The position numbers and the translations under genes are program-made. Shown here piece by piece: positions 34,548 through 43,576 of a DNA stretch of 64,000 bases. Source of the DNA: JAICMB01 sp035295125 (lineage in GTDB: Bacteria; Acidobacteriota; Terriglobia; Bryobacterales; Bryobacteraceae); NCBI GenBank assembly GCA_035295125.1, contig DATGJP010000107.1, positions 62,001 through 126,000 of the forward strand, in the 5' to 3' direction. The notes below the pieces were generated by a model that was given only the letters and a program-made list of their open reading frames with translations, had not been told where the DNA came from and did no database searches. How positions within the stretch are numbered: the stretch's first letter is position 1; each line of letters starts with the position of its first letter.

Positions 34548-36686
34548 GTGGCTAACGACCAACAAAAACCGGCCAACGATCAGAGTCACTATCGATTGCT
34601 TGTAGTGGACGACGATCCACTCAACCTGGACATGCTCGCCCGGCGGTTGTCGCGCCTGGGTTACAAGGTGGAAAGCGCCGAGAACGGTCCGCGCGCTCTG
34701 GACCTCATCGCGTCGGGTTCGTTTGACCTCCTGCTGCTCGACCATAATATGCCTGGAATGAGTGGTTTGGAGGTCCTCGTCACGCTGCGGCGGTCCTATT
34801 CTCCGCTCGACCTGCCCATCATCATCGTGACCGCTGTCAGCGACAGCCAGACCACAGTTGACGCGTTGAACGCGGGCGCCAACGATTACGTCACCAAGCC
34901 GGTGGATTTTGAGGTGCTCCTGGCGCGCATGCGCTCACAGCTTGCCCGCCGCGAAGCGCAGGCTCGGCTCCACGAGGGGGAACAGCGCGACGTCATGGCC
35001 GCCCGTGGGAGCAACGACGGCTTCTGGGACTGGGATTTGCAGTCGAACGCCATGTATCTCTCGGCGCGCTGGAAGGAGATACTGGGCTACGACCCAGATG
35101 AGATCGAAGACAGTGCGGCGGAATGGCTGAGCCGCATTCATCCGGATGATTCCAATCGCGTTCAATACGACCTGGATACGGCAATCACCGGCGTTGTGGA
35201 ACAATTCAACAGCGAGCACCGCCTGCAGCATAAAGACGGTTCCTGGCGCTGGGTCCGCAGCCGTGCTCAGACCGTGCGCGACAGCTCAGGTCAGCCTACG
35301 CACCTGGCGGGGACGCTGATCGATATCACCGACAGCAAAATTGCCGATCCGATCACGAATCTGCCAAACCGCGCCCTGTTGCTGGAGCGCTTAGCGGAGG
35401 CAATCACCCGGTCGGGACGCGAGTCCGGCTACACATTCGCGGTGCTGCTGCTCGATATCGACCGGTTTAAGGTGATCAACGACAGCCTGGGACATCTGGT
35501 AGGCGATGAACTGCTCGTAGGCATCGCCAGCCGCCTGCGGACACTGACGCATGAAGGATCGATCCTGATCGCCCGGCTCGGAGGCGACGAATTCGCGATC
35601 CTGCTCGGACATCCCGCGCGCGCCGAGCAGGTGGATCAGATGGGGACCGCTTTGCGTGAGTTGTTGTCGCAACCGTTCCGGCTCGAAGGGCGGGACGTAT
35701 TCTGCACCCTGAGCATTGGCGCGGCACTGGGTCCCGGAGACGCGATCCGGGTGGAGGATCTTCTGCGCGATGCCGACACGGCCATGTACCGGGCGAAGGC
35801 GCTGGGCGGCGCGCGGATCGAGATTTTTGACCGCGATATGCGAAAGCGAGCCGTGGCCCGGCTGGACCTCGAAACCGACCTTCGCGCGGCTTTCGCAAAC
35901 GACGACTACGAGGTTTACTACCAACCCAAAGTGAACCTCGGCGATGGCAGGATCACAGGTTTCGAGGCGCTGGCGCGTTGGCTGCATCCTCGCCTTGGTT
36001 TGATCTATCCCGATCAATTCATCCCACTCGCCGAGGAGACGGGTTTGATCATTCCGCTGGGGAACTGGGTCTTGGAACAGGCCTGCCGGCAACTCAAAAG
36101 CTGGCAACAGCGTTTCCCGCAGACTCCTCCGCTGACCATGAGCGTGAACATGTCGTGCCGCCAGTTCCGGGATGCCGGCCTGGTCGGAAACGTGGAAAGA
36201 ATTCTGAAGGAGAACGACCTGGAACCCTCGACATTGCGCCTCGAGATTACCGAAAGCGTGTTCATCGAGGACGCGGAGGAGGCGGGGCGCATTCTGGAGC
36301 TTTTGAAGAATGTGGGGGTCGGGCTCAAGATTGACGATTTCGGTAAGGGGTATTCCTCGCTAAGTTATCTCTGCAATCTGCCATTCGACACCGTCAAAAT
36401 CGATCGGGCGTTCGTGAGTTGTTTGCCGCAAAACGGGTCGCATATCGTGGACACGGTCATTCGGCTCGCGGGGGCGCTGGGCATGAACGTCGTAGCCGAG
36501 GGGGTAGAGACGCGCGAACAGGTTGAGCTGCTGCAATCGCTCGGCTGCAAATACGCGCAAGGCTATTACTTCTCGGAGCCGGTGGAAGCATCCCAGATCG
36601 AGAACATGCTTACGCGTTCTGCGAAAGCGTTGCTTCCGGCCATCGCTTTACCGCGGAATTCGGAGTTGGTCGGACTCAGCGGGTAA
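34548..36686 (+). CDS. REC-PAS-GGDEF-EAL cyclic-di-GMP signalling protein
   Basis: This is a 712-aa cytosolic protein. The receiver (~15-130) has phospho-acceptor Asp65 (LLDHNMPG) and Lys in VTKP. A PAS/PAC domain follows (~150-265). The GGDEF domain has an intact GGDEF motif (345-349) but no RxxD inhibitory site at the usual distance. The EAL domain has E473-A-L, NMSCRQF, ITES, DDFGKGYSSL and EGVE, so the phosphodiesterase residues look intact. It could make or break c-di-GMP under control of a partner kinase. The start is GTG with a GAGG four bases away. Confidence 0.93.
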   Translation: MANDQQKPANDQSHYRLLVVDDDPLNLDMLARRLSRLGYKVESAENGPRALDLIASGSFDLLLLDHNMPGMSGLEVLVTLRRSYSPLDLPIIIVTAVSDSQTTVDALNAGANDYVTKPVDFEVLLARMRSQLARREAQARLHEGEQRDVMAARGSNDGFWDWDLQSNAMYLSARWKEILGYDPDEIEDSAAEWLSRIHPDDSNRVQYDLDTAITGVVEQFNSEHRLQHKDGSWRWVRSRAQTVRDSSGQPTHLAGTLIDITDSKIADPITNLPNRALLLERLAEAITRSGRESGYTFAVLLLDIDRFKVINDSLGHLVGDELLVGIASRLRTLTHEGSILIARLGGDEFAILLGHPARAEQVDQMGTALRELLSQPFRLEGRDVFCTLSIGAALGPGDAIRVEDLLRDADTAMYRAKALGGARIEIFDRDMRKRAVARLDLETDLRAAFANDDYEVYYQPKVNLGDGRITGFEALARWLHPRLGLIYPDQFIPLAEETGLIIPLGNWVLEQACRQLKSWQQRFPQTPPLTMSVNMSCRQFRDAGLVGNVERILKENDLEPSTLRLEITESVFIEDAEEAGRILELLKNVGVGLKIDDFGKGYSSLSYLCNLPFDTVKIDRAFVSCLPQNGSHIVDTVIRLAGALGMNVVAEGVETREQVELLQSLGCKYAQGYYFSEPVEASQIENMLTRSAKALLPAIALPRNSELVGLSG

Positions 36687-36706
36687 ATCTGATTTATCGT
36701 ACTGGT

Positions 36707-37813
36707 ATGAGGCTCCTCCGGGCCGTTGTAGCTTTCTTAGCCGCCGGCACAGCACTGGCGGCCGAATCTTTCCTGTATATCGGAACGTACACTGGACCTT
36801 CCAGCAAAGGCATTTACGTCGCATCGTTCGATGAGCGGACGGGCAAAGTCCGCGGCCTTCGACTTGCCGCCGCGACCGCCAATCCGTCGTATATTGCGAT
36901 CCATCCGAACCACAAGTTTCTTTATGCGGTGGATGAGACGTCCGCCGGGACCGTGAGCGCGTTTGCAATCCGGGCGGATACGGGACAACTGACGTTCCTC
37001 AACAAGGTTTCCTCGAAGGGCGACAGTCCGTGTCATATCAGCGTCGATCCGGAGGGCAAAAACCTGCTTGTTGCGAATTACGGCAGCGGCAGTTTTGCGG
37101 TCTTGCCGATTGGGGCGGACGGCAAGCTGCACGAGGCGTCGGCGTTTGTCCAGGACACCGGTAAGGGGCCGAATGCTCAACGGCAGGAAGGCCCGCATGC
37201 TCATTTCATCCAGGTTTCGCCCGACAAGGCGTTCGCCGTCGGCGCGGATCTGGGCGTGGATAAGGTGTTCGTGTTTCGCTTCGACGCCAAGGCGGGGAGC
37301 CTGAAGCCGAACGATACTCCATTTGCCGCGATCAAGGCCGGCTCCGGTCCGCGGCACCTGGCGTTTCACCCAAGCGGCAAGTTCGCCTATCTGACGAATG
37401 AGCTGGCTTCCACGGTCACAGCGTTCAGTTGGAATCGGGAGAGCGGGGCGCTCCAGGAATTGCAGACGATTTCTACGTTGCCTGCGGGTTTCAAAGGCGA
37501 AAACACGACTGCGGAGATCGCGGTCCATCCGTCAGGAAGGTTTCTCTATGATTCGAATCGGGGGGATGACAGCATTGCGGTCTTCGCGATCGACCAGGCT
37601 AAGGGGACATTGACGGCGGTGGATCGGACGCTGGCCGGGGGTAAGGTCCCGCGGAATTTCGAGTTGGATCCGTCAGGTTCGTTTCTGATCGCCGCGAATC
37701 AGAAGTCGGATGACCTGGTGGTGTTTAGGGTTGACAAACAAACGGGAAAGCTGACTTCTACTGGTCAGATCGCGCACGTGGGCTCGCCCGTTTGCTTGAA
37801 GTTTTTGAGGTAA
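36707..37813 (+). CDS. exported lactonase-family beta-propeller (6-phosphogluconolactonase-like)
   Basis: This 368-aa protein has a signal peptide (1-19, ending ALAAES) and a seven-bladed propeller of the Pgl/YbhE lactonase type. Its first blade is YIGTYTGPSSKGIYVASFD. Typical blocks follow: NPSYIAIHPNHKFLYAV, DSPCHISVDPEGKNLLVANY, GPRHLAFHPSGKFAYLTNE, NRGDDSIAVF. Because it is exported, it may hydrolyse lactones in the periplasm rather than act in the pentose pathway. Confidence 0.88.
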   Translation: MRLLRAVVAFLAAGTALAAESFLYIGTYTGPSSKGIYVASFDERTGKVRGLRLAAATANPSYIAIHPNHKFLYAVDETSAGTVSAFAIRADTGQLTFLNKVSSKGDSPCHISVDPEGKNLLVANYGSGSFAVLPIGADGKLHEASAFVQDTGKGPNAQRQEGPHAHFIQVSPDKAFAVGADLGVDKVFVFRFDAKAGSLKPNDTPFAAIKAGSGPRHLAFHPSGKFAYLTNELASTVTAFSWNRESGALQELQTISTLPAGFKGENTTAEIAVHPSGRFLYDSNRGDDSIAVFAIDQAKGTLTAVDRTLAGGKVPRNFELDPSGSFLIAANQKSDDLVVFRVDKQTGKLTSTGQIAHVGSPVCLKFLR

Positions 37814-37818
37814 GTTCT

Positions 37819-37855
37819 TGCGGGACTGCCAGTCCCGCACGGACTTCCAGTCTGC
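37819..37855 (+). repeat. perfect 8-bp hairpin plus a degenerate mate
   Basis: TGCGGGAC/GTCCCGCA with loop TGCCA (37819-37839) is followed by GGACTTCCAGTCTGC. It is the same style and loop as 11893-11909. It lies between the convergent lactonase and pntB genes, where it could end transcription from both sides. Confidence 0.65.
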
Positions 37856-37863
37856 ATTACGCG

Positions 37864-39240
37864 TTACGCGTGCGCCGCGGCTGGTAATTCCTTAACGATC
37901 TCGCCGACGAACGACTTGGCGTCGCCGAACAACATGAGCGTACGGTCCATGTAATAGAGCTCATTGTCGATTCCGGCGAAACCGGGGTTCATACTGCGCT
38001 TGATCACCATCACCGTGTGAGCCTTGTCCACGTCGAGAATAGGCATGCCGTAGATGGGGCTCGCGGTGTCGTGACGCGCCGCCGGATTTACGACGTCATT
38101 CGCGCCGATGACGAGTGCGACGTCGGCTTCACCGAATTCGTCGTTGATCTCCTCCATCTCGTGGAGACGGTCGTAGGGGATGTCCGCTTCGGCCAGCAAC
38201 ACGTTCATGTGGCCGGGCATGCGGCCCGCCACCGGGTGAATGGCAAACTGGACGTCGATGCCGCGCTTGGTGAGCTGATCGGTGAGTTCGCGGAGTTTAT
38301 GCTGCGCCTGGGCGACGGCCATGCCATAACCCGGCACCACGATTACTTTCCGGGCCGAGGCCAGGATCGAGGCTGCGTCCTCGGGGGTCGCGCTGTGTAC
38401 CGGCTTCTGTTCCCCTTTGGCGGCAGCTCCGGCCTGAACCTGGCCGAACGCGCCAAAAAGGACGTTGGTGAACGACCGGTTCATGGCCTTGCACATGATG
38501 ACGGATAGAATGAAGCCCGACGCAGCGTTCAAAGCACCGGCGATGATCAACAATTTGTTGTTGAGGGCAAAGCCCATCGCCGCCGCCGACATACCGGCGT
38601 AGGAGTTCAAAAGCGCGATGACGGTGGGCATGTCTCCGCCGCCGATCGGGATGATCAGCAGAACGCCGAACAGCAGAGCCAGGCCACAGAATGTCGGGAA
38701 AACCCAGTCCGGCGCGGGGGCCGCACAAAGCCAAACGCCCAACACGATGGCCAGCGCCAGCAGCAACAGGTTCACGAAATTCTGGCCCTTATACGTGATG
38801 GGCCGAGTAGGCACAAGCTCCTGAAGTTTGCCGAATGCCATCAAACTGGCGGTGAAGGTCAGGAAGCCCAGCAGGACCTCAACGCACAACGAAACCATCG
38901 TGAAGCCGGTGGGAGCCGCGCGATAATATTCGGCGGTCCCGACGAGCGCTGCGGCAAAAGTACCGAAAGCATGGGACAGAGCCGTAAGCTGGGGCACCGA
39001 CGTCATGGGCATCAGGTACGCCAGAGGGACGCCAATCGCCGTGCCGATGAAAAAGGCAATCAGAATCGCTTCCAGGCTGACCACTTCGTGACGAAGCAGG
39101 GTCCCGACAATAGCGAAGAGCATTCCAACCTGGCCCATCTGTACACCGCGTCGGGCAGTGGCGGGGGAGCTGAGCCATTTAATCGAAAGAATGATGGTAA
39201 AGGCGGCGACCAGGTACGAGTATTGCCAGAGGGATTCCAC
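37864..39240 (-). CDS. pntB: proton-translocating NAD(P) transhydrogenase, beta subunit
   Basis: This 458-aa protein has nine or so membrane helices (~1-265) and an NADP(H)-binding domain III (~285-458). Domain III has VIVVPGYGMAVAQAQHKLREL, HPVAGRMPGHMNVLLAEA, GANDVVNPAA and the C-terminal VIKRSMNPGFAGIDNELYY. It couples hydride transfer from NADH to NADP+ with proton entry. It is the last gene of the redox cluster, two bases after pntAb. Confidence 0.95.
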   Translation of the reverse strand: MESLWQYSYLVAAFTIILSIKWLSSPATARRGVQMGQVGMLFAIVGTLLRHEVVSLEAILIAFFIGTAIGVPLAYLMPMTSVPQLTALSHAFGTFAAALVGTAEYYRAAPTGFTMVSLCVEVLLGFLTFTASLMAFGKLQELVPTRPITYKGQNFVNLLLLALAIVLGVWLCAAPAPDWVFPTFCGLALLFGVLLIIPIGGGDMPTVIALLNSYAGMSAAAMGFALNNKLLIIAGALNAASGFILSVIMCKAMNRSFTNVLFGAFGQVQAGAAAKGEQKPVHSATPEDAASILASARKVIVVPGYGMAVAQAQHKLRELTDQLTKRGIDVQFAIHPVAGRMPGHMNVLLAEADIPYDRLHEMEEINDEFGEADVALVIGANDVVNPAARHDTASPIYGMPILDVDKAHTVMVIKRSMNPGFAGIDNELYYMDRTLMLFGDAKSFVGEIVKELPAAAHA

Positions 39241-39242
39241 GG

Positions 39243-39548
39243 TTAGTGCCCTCCCTTACCGGGTTCCTTCTTGCGGAACATCTTCAGCATCCGATCGGTG
39301 ATCAGGAATCCGCTCACGATGTTGATGGTGGCGAACGTGACCGCCGTGAAACCTAGAACTTTGCTCAGCATGGGAGCTGTGCCCGACCCCGTGATCAGAA
39401 TCGCGCCGACCACCGAAATGGCCGAAATCGCGTTGGTAAGAGACATCAGGGGCGTGTGCAGCAGCGGCGACACGCGGCGAACTAACTCCAGGCCAAGAAA
39501 GCCCGCCAGAAAGAAAACATAAATGCTGAGCTCCAACTCCATGCTCAT
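39243..39548 (-). CDS. pntAb: NAD(P) transhydrogenase, alpha subunit part 2 (membrane)
   Basis: This 101-aa protein has three membrane helices (YVFFLAGFLGLELV, AISAISVVGAILITG, VLGFTAVTFATINIVSGFLI). It corresponds to the C-terminal membrane part of enterobacterial PntA, a separate gene in many bacteria. Its ATG overlaps the pntAA stop (ATGA). Confidence 0.94.
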   Translation of the reverse strand: MSMELELSIYVFFLAGFLGLELVRRVSPLLHTPLMSLTNAISAISVVGAILITGSGTAPMLSKVLGFTAVTFATINIVSGFLITDRMLKMFRKKEPGKGGH

Positions 39549-40702
39549 GCAGGGACTCCGCTATCCATCATGGATTCAAAAAGCGCTTTCACCTTGGGTT
39601 GAACGAGCTGGCCGTCGCGGGCGACCAGTGTTTCGCGGACGATTTCGTCGTCCATGTTGATCGCGAGATTGCCTTCCTTGTTGATCATGTTCTTCAGGAA
39701 GGTTCCGATATTGCGGGCATACATCTGGCTGGCGTGATACGGAATGCTCGATGCCAGGTTCACTGGGCCGACGATGCTGACGCCGTTGTCCACCACTGTC
39801 TCGCCGGCGCGCGTCAATTCGCAGTTGCCGCCGCGTTCTGCCGCGATGTCGACGATGATGGATCCGGGGACCATGCCCCGCGCCATGTCGGCGGTGATGA
39901 GCAGGGGAGCTTTCCTCCCAGGAACTGCGGCGGTCGTGATGACGACGTCGTTTTCACGCATCACACTGGCCATCTGCTCGCGCTGCCGGCGAATCGTATC
40001 TTCATCGAGCGCCTTTGCATATCCACCTTCGCCTTCGCCCTTCGCGCCGCCGAGGTCGATGGTCACGAACTTCGCGCCCAGGCTCTCGATCTGTTCTTTC
40101 ACGGCCGAGCGGACGTCGTAAGCGCTCACTACCGCGCCAAGACGTTTTGCGGTGGCGATGGCCTGCAAGCCCGCCACGCCGGCTCCCAGGACGAGAACAC
40201 GAGCCGGCGGAATTGTTCCGGCGGCGGTCATCATCATGGGGAACATGCGGGGTAAGGTATCGGCTGCCAACAGAACGGCCTTGTACCCGGCGATCGAAGC
40301 CATAGACGACAGGACGTCCATGCTCTGCGCGCGCGTTGTGCGCGGGATCAACTCCATCGAGAAAAGCGTGGCTTTCCGCGCGGCAATGTCATTGGACAGG
40401 CGCGGATCGGTCAGCGGATCGCACATGCCGATGACGACATGCGTATTCGTCAGGCGGGGCGAATCTTCGACGCGCACCGCAAGCAGGATCTGGGCGCTGG
40501 CGCGCAGATCGTCGGCCGAGGAAGCAATCTTCGCGCCTTTCGCTTCGTAATCCGAATCGCGGAAGCCGGCGGGGATGCCCGCGCCGCGCTCGATCCAAAC
40601 CTCGGCGCCCGCCTTGGTCAGCAGGTCCATGGCGCGCGGCACCATGGCAACGCGGCGCTCACCGGGAAACGTCTCTTTCAGAACACCTATTTTGAGGCCC
40701 AA
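39545..40702 (-). CDS. pntAA: NAD(P) transhydrogenase, alpha subunit part 1 (NAD-binding)
   Basis: This is a 385-aa cytosolic domain I. I choose the TTG at 40702: AGGAGGT lies 8 nt before it, and the protein then starts MGLKIGVLKETFPGERRVAMVP exactly at the conserved N-terminus; an upstream ATG would add 23 non-conserved residues. The NAD site VLVLGAGVAGLQAIATAKRLGAVV is at ~172-195, and TTAAVPGRKAPLLI is conserved. The 202-nt spacing to the upstream ferredoxin reductase gene suggests the pnt trio may have its own promoter. Confidence 0.94.
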   Translation of the reverse strand: MGLKIGVLKETFPGERRVAMVPRAMDLLTKAGAEVWIERGAGIPAGFRDSDYEAKGAKIASSADDLRASAQILLAVRVEDSPRLTNTHVVIGMCDPLTDPRLSNDIAARKATLFSMELIPRTTRAQSMDVLSSMASIAGYKAVLLAADTLPRMFPMMMTAAGTIPPARVLVLGAGVAGLQAIATAKRLGAVVSAYDVRSAVKEQIESLGAKFVTIDLGGAKGEGEGGYAKALDEDTIRRQREQMASVMRENDVVITTAAVPGRKAPLLITADMARGMVPGSIIVDIAAERGGNCELTRAGETVVDNGVSIVGPVNLASSIPYHASQMYARNIGTFLKNMINKEGNLAINMDDEIVRETLVARDGQLVQPKVKALFESMMDSGVPA

Positions 40703-40766
40703 TTCTGAAACCTCCTTCCAAATCATCATCGGCGCGAATTGGTTCGCGCTGCACACGCCCGCTGTA

Positions 40767-40906
40767 CGCACATAAGTGCGGCCCTACGAGTTAGTCGTAA
40801 AAAACCGGGAGCTGGTTACCGAAACCGAGCCTGCGCCACCGAATGCGGTCACTTGCGTGTACTTTTTATGGTAACGCGGACGGCCAGGCGGAAGCCTGTC
40901 CCACCT
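40767..40906 (-). repeat. hairpin repeats in the fnr-pntAA gap
   Basis: The 40703-40904 gap carries three elements. CGCAC/GTGCG with loop ATAA is at 40767-40780. A broken GGTGGCGCAGGCTCGGTTTC copy on the minus strand is at 40821-40840. GGTGGGACAGGCTTCCGCCTG on the minus strand is at 40883-40906, and its end forms part of the TAG stop of the reductase gene. No other gene is seen here. Confidence 0.6.
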
Positions 40907-41768
40907 AGTCGTAGAGAAGTTCCGCGTACCGGCCCTGCTTGATCAACTCTTCCCGCTTCTCGCGCCAGGTCTCCGCCAGGCCGGTGGTGACAATCATGGC
41001 GTTCTCGAACTTCAGGGCGGCTTCGCTCAGGCCAGCCAGGTAAACGTACGTTTTGGAGTCCTGGATCATGTCCCACACCTCGCGCGCGTTCTCCACCAGC
41101 GCTTGCTCGAGCGCGGGGGACGCATCGGCATGGGGACGCCGGCTCACGGCCTCAAAAGCTTTGAATGTCGCTTCGTCGTAGTACAGGGCGAAGTCGTTCC
41201 TGAAATCGTTCAGGTACAGCAGTTCCATACCGGTCTTGGCGCCGTAGAACAGCCGGACCTTCCCCGTCCAGCCGGTTCGCATCTCGTGGATCCGTTTTAC
41301 AAAGGCGCGGAATGGCGCGATACCGGTGCCGACGCCGATCATCAGCAAATTGGCGGTGTTATCGGGAGGTATCGTAAAAGCGCCACCGTAGGGGCCGGTG
41401 ATCTGGATCGGATCGCCGGGCTTGGAGTCGCACAGGAAGTTCGAAGCCTTTCCCGGATACTTCTCGCCGCTGACCTCGTCGATGTAGAAGCACCGCCGGA
41501 CACAGATCGAGATGGTGCTGCCGCGTCCCGCCTCGCCGCTTCGCGAGTTGGCAATCGAATAAAGCCGCAGGTGATGCTCGTTTCCGAAGTCGTGAGGTCC
41601 GGGGGCGAGCACGCCGATGCTCTGCCCTTCGACGTATTCAAAGCGGCGCACGGGCATTTGCAGGACCAGGTGACGCACTTCGGCGTCGGAAGCCGGTGGC
41701 GTGATCCGCTCGCTCGTCAACAGCATGGCCGTGTACGGATGGTTGACGTCATATTCAGATAAGTTCAT
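40905..41768 (-). CDS. plant-type ferredoxin-NADP(+) reductase
   Basis: This 287-aa FAD enzyme moves electrons between ferredoxin and NADP(H). Motifs are the FAD site HHLRLYSIANS (~65-75), the pyrophosphate-side GDPIQITGPYGGAF, NADP site MIGVGTGIAPFRAF (~142-155) and the C-terminal VYLAGLSEAALKFENAM; it ends AELLYD. It fits the cyanobacterial/plastid type rather than bacterial Fpr. GAGGAG precedes the ATG. It lies between the NqrM-like gene and pnt genes, which fits a role in coupling ferredoxin to NADPH. Confidence 0.9.
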   Translation of the reverse strand: MNLSEYDVNHPYTAMLLTSERITPPASDAEVRHLVLQMPVRRFEYVEGQSIGVLAPGPHDFGNEHHLRLYSIANSRSGEAGRGSTISICVRRCFYIDEVSGEKYPGKASNFLCDSKPGDPIQITGPYGGAFTIPPDNTANLLMIGVGTGIAPFRAFVKRIHEMRTGWTGKVRLFYGAKTGMELLYLNDFRNDFALYYDEATFKAFEAVSRRPHADASPALEQALVENAREVWDMIQDSKTYVYLAGLSEAALKFENAMIVTTGLAETWREKREELIKQGRYAELLYD

Positions 41769-41825
41769 GATGATTCTCCTCGCTCTTGACTAACTCGCGT
41801 AAGACGGACCGCAACCAGCTCTGCC

Positions 41826-42056
41826 TCATCGTGAGTTCAGCATCCTGTTTGGCGCCGCGGGCTCGCGGCCTGCGCTTTCGGCACGATTGTGGCACGCCTT
41901 GGAGCGCTCGCAGGCGCCACAACCGTGGGCCAGGTACTCCAGCACGTCCCGATCGGACCCGCATCCCGAGTTCTTGCGGACCACGGCCTGGATGACGAAC
42001 CAGGCGCCCATGATAATCAGGATGCCGATGACTGCAGTCAGAAGGCTCTCCAACAT
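41826..42056 (-). CDS. small membrane Cys protein, NqrM-like
   Basis: This is a 76-aa protein with one N-terminal helix (LLTAVIGILIIMGAWFVIQAVV). Four cysteines follow it (SGCGS..., GCGACERSKAC; spacing C-x13-C-x2-C-x5-C). NqrM, the assembly factor that helps load iron into the membrane NqrD/NqrE subunits, has the same plan of one helix plus four Cys. RnfA and RnfE are the homologues of NqrE and NqrD, and this gene follows rnfA by three bases with GGAGG upstream. Assignment to NqrM is inference; the sequences are not closely alike. Confidence 0.6.
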   Translation of the reverse strand: MLESLLTAVIGILIIMGAWFVIQAVVRKNSGCGSDRDVLEYLAHGCGACERSKACHNRAESAGREPAAPNRMLNSR

Positions 42057-42059
42057 GTC

Positions 42060-42647
42060 TCAGCCTCCATTCCCCATTCCAGCAAATCCCATGAACGCCA
42101 TCGAGAGGATGGCGGCTAACACCAGGGTGAGCGCAGTACCTCTCGCGAGACTTGCCGTGTCGGACAGCTCGATGCGCTCGCGGACCAGCGACAGTGTCAC
42201 GATGGCGAGCGTGTATCCACCGCTTCCCGCCACGGCAAAAACGAAGCTCTGCAGCAGGTTGTAGTTGCGCGAGGTCTGGAACAGCGGCACGGCCAGCACG
42301 GCGCAGTTGGTGGTGATGAGCGGCAAGTAGACGCCCATGGCTCGGAAGAGCGCGGGGCTGGTCTTCTTGATGAACATCTCGGTCAACTGCACGGTGGACG
42401 CAATGATAACGATATAGACGATGATCCTGAGGTACTCGGCGTGGAATCGGACGAGGAGCAGGTTCATTTCGTATGAGAGAACGGCGCTCACGACGATGAC
42501 GAACATCACCGAGAGGCCCATGCGCCAGGCGGTACCGAATTTCCCGGATATGCCGATGAACGAGCACATCCCGAGGAACACGCAGAGAACAAAATTATTG
42601 ATCAGCAGGGCGTCAATGAAGATGCCGCCCAGGGACGCGTGATTCAT
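42060..42647 (-). CDS. rnfA: Rnf ion-translocating ferredoxin:NAD oxidoreductase subunit A
   Basis: This 195-aa protein has six membrane helices and begins FIDALLINNFVLCVFLGMCSFIGIS. It has the conserved LITTNCAVL with the Cys that ligates the shared iron centre with RnfE. The ATG at 42647 overlaps the rnfE stop (ATGA), with GGAGGTG five bases before it. It is the last membrane subunit of the Rnf set here. Confidence 0.95.
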   Translation of the reverse strand: MNHASLGGIFIDALLINNFVLCVFLGMCSFIGISGKFGTAWRMGLSVMFVIVVSAVLSYEMNLLLVRFHAEYLRIIVYIVIIASTVQLTEMFIKKTSPALFRAMGVYLPLITTNCAVLAVPLFQTSRNYNLLQSFVFAVAGSGGYTLAIVTLSLVRERIELSDTASLARGTALTLVLAAILSMAFMGFAGMGNGG

Positions 42648-43336
42648 GAATGCACCTCCACTACCTGCACCAGTTCGGCTTCGGCTGCGCGTTTGCGCTT
42701 TTCGCGGCGGTCGCGCCACACGGTGAACGTGATCAGCCAGATTGCCAGCGATATGAAGCCGCCGGGAGGCAGTAAGAAAAGGACCCAGGGTTCATAGTTG
42801 GGTCCAAAGATGGGAAGACCGAAAAATGTGCCCGCGCCGAGGACTTCGCGGACGGTGCCGAGACAGCTCAGGGCGAATGTGAAGCCTAACCCCATGCCGA
42901 GGCCGTCGAGCAGCGATTTGCCGACCGGATTCTTTCCTGCGTAAACCTCGGAGCGTTCGAGAATGATACAGTTCGCAACGATCAGCGGGATGAAGGGGCC
43001 GAGCGCCTGGGAGACCGGCACGCTGATCGCTTTTACCAGGTAATCGACGATGGTCACCGAGGTCGCGATGATGGAGATGTAGGTTGCGATGCGGACCTGG
43101 CGCGGGACGATCTTGCGCACGGCGGAAACCAGGCCGCCGGAGAAGACCAGCACGAACGTGGTGGCCAGTCCCATGGCGACAGCATTTCGGACCGAGTTTG
43201 TGATGGCCAGCGTCGGGCACATCCCGAGGACCTGAACGAAGACCGGGTTTCGTTTCCAGAGGCCATTGAGAAACGGGTTGTCAGGGGGCGGCGCCGGTAC
43301 GCCGCTGCCGTGGCATGCTACAGGGGTATCGCTCAT
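42644..43336 (-). CDS. rnfE: Rnf complex subunit E
   Basis: This 230-aa membrane protein contains LGMCPTLAITNSVRNAVAMG and LIVANCIILERSEVYA, the conserved Cys blocks of RnfE/NqrD. The first ~25 residues are extra and polar (Pro-rich). GAGGTG lies just before the ATG. It is separated from rnfG by 271 nt of repeats, the only long gap within the rnf genes. Confidence 0.95.
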   Translation of the reverse strand: MSDTPVACHGSGVPAPPPDNPFLNGLWKRNPVFVQVLGMCPTLAITNSVRNAVAMGLATTFVLVFSGGLVSAVRKIVPRQVRIATYISIIATSVTIVDYLVKAISVPVSQALGPFIPLIVANCIILERSEVYAGKNPVGKSLLDGLGMGLGFTFALSCLGTVREVLGAGTFFGLPIFGPNYEPWVLFLLPPGGFISLAIWLITFTVWRDRREKRKRAAEAELVQVVEVHS

Positions 43337-43409
43337 ATTTCACCTCGTGTAGTGGAGGTTGTAAACCTGTCGCTATCGATCGCCGATCCAAAAAAGCGGA
43401 TGAAAACAA

Positions 43410-43576
43410 GGTGGCGCAGTCGGTTTCGCCTGTGCGTTCCCGGTGAAGTCCAAAGGCAGGCGAAACCGCCTGCTCCACCCTTCCATAGCCTGTCGCACCT
43501 GGAGTTTTCGACCGTGCGGCGGGTTGATAACCCTCCCCGCGCCGGTTGCCAACCGGCGCGCCGGCTGCCAGCCTGG
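43410..43576 (+). repeat. array of dispersed hairpin repeats within the rnf gene set
   Basis: GGTGGCGCAGTCGGTTTCGC (43410-43436) is followed by an inverted copy (core GCAGGCGAAACCGCCTGC, 43456-43473), which together could form a long cruciform. Next come GGGTT/AACCC with loop GAT (about 43521-43533), a 9-bp stem GCGCCGGTT/AACCGGCGC with loop GCC (43539-43559), and GGCT/AGCC with loop GCC. No gene is seen in 43337-43607. Confidence 0.8.

Noticed and set aside
41755..42567. 270-codon minus-strand frame over rnfA and the NqrM-like gene
   Set aside because: It is Arg/His-rich and out of frame with clear RnfA sequence; it ends at the FNR start only by chance.
43410..43480. Inverted repeat pair as insertion-sequence ends
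   Set aside because: There is no transposase frame between or near them, the interval is only ~70 nt, and single copies are scattered elsewhere.
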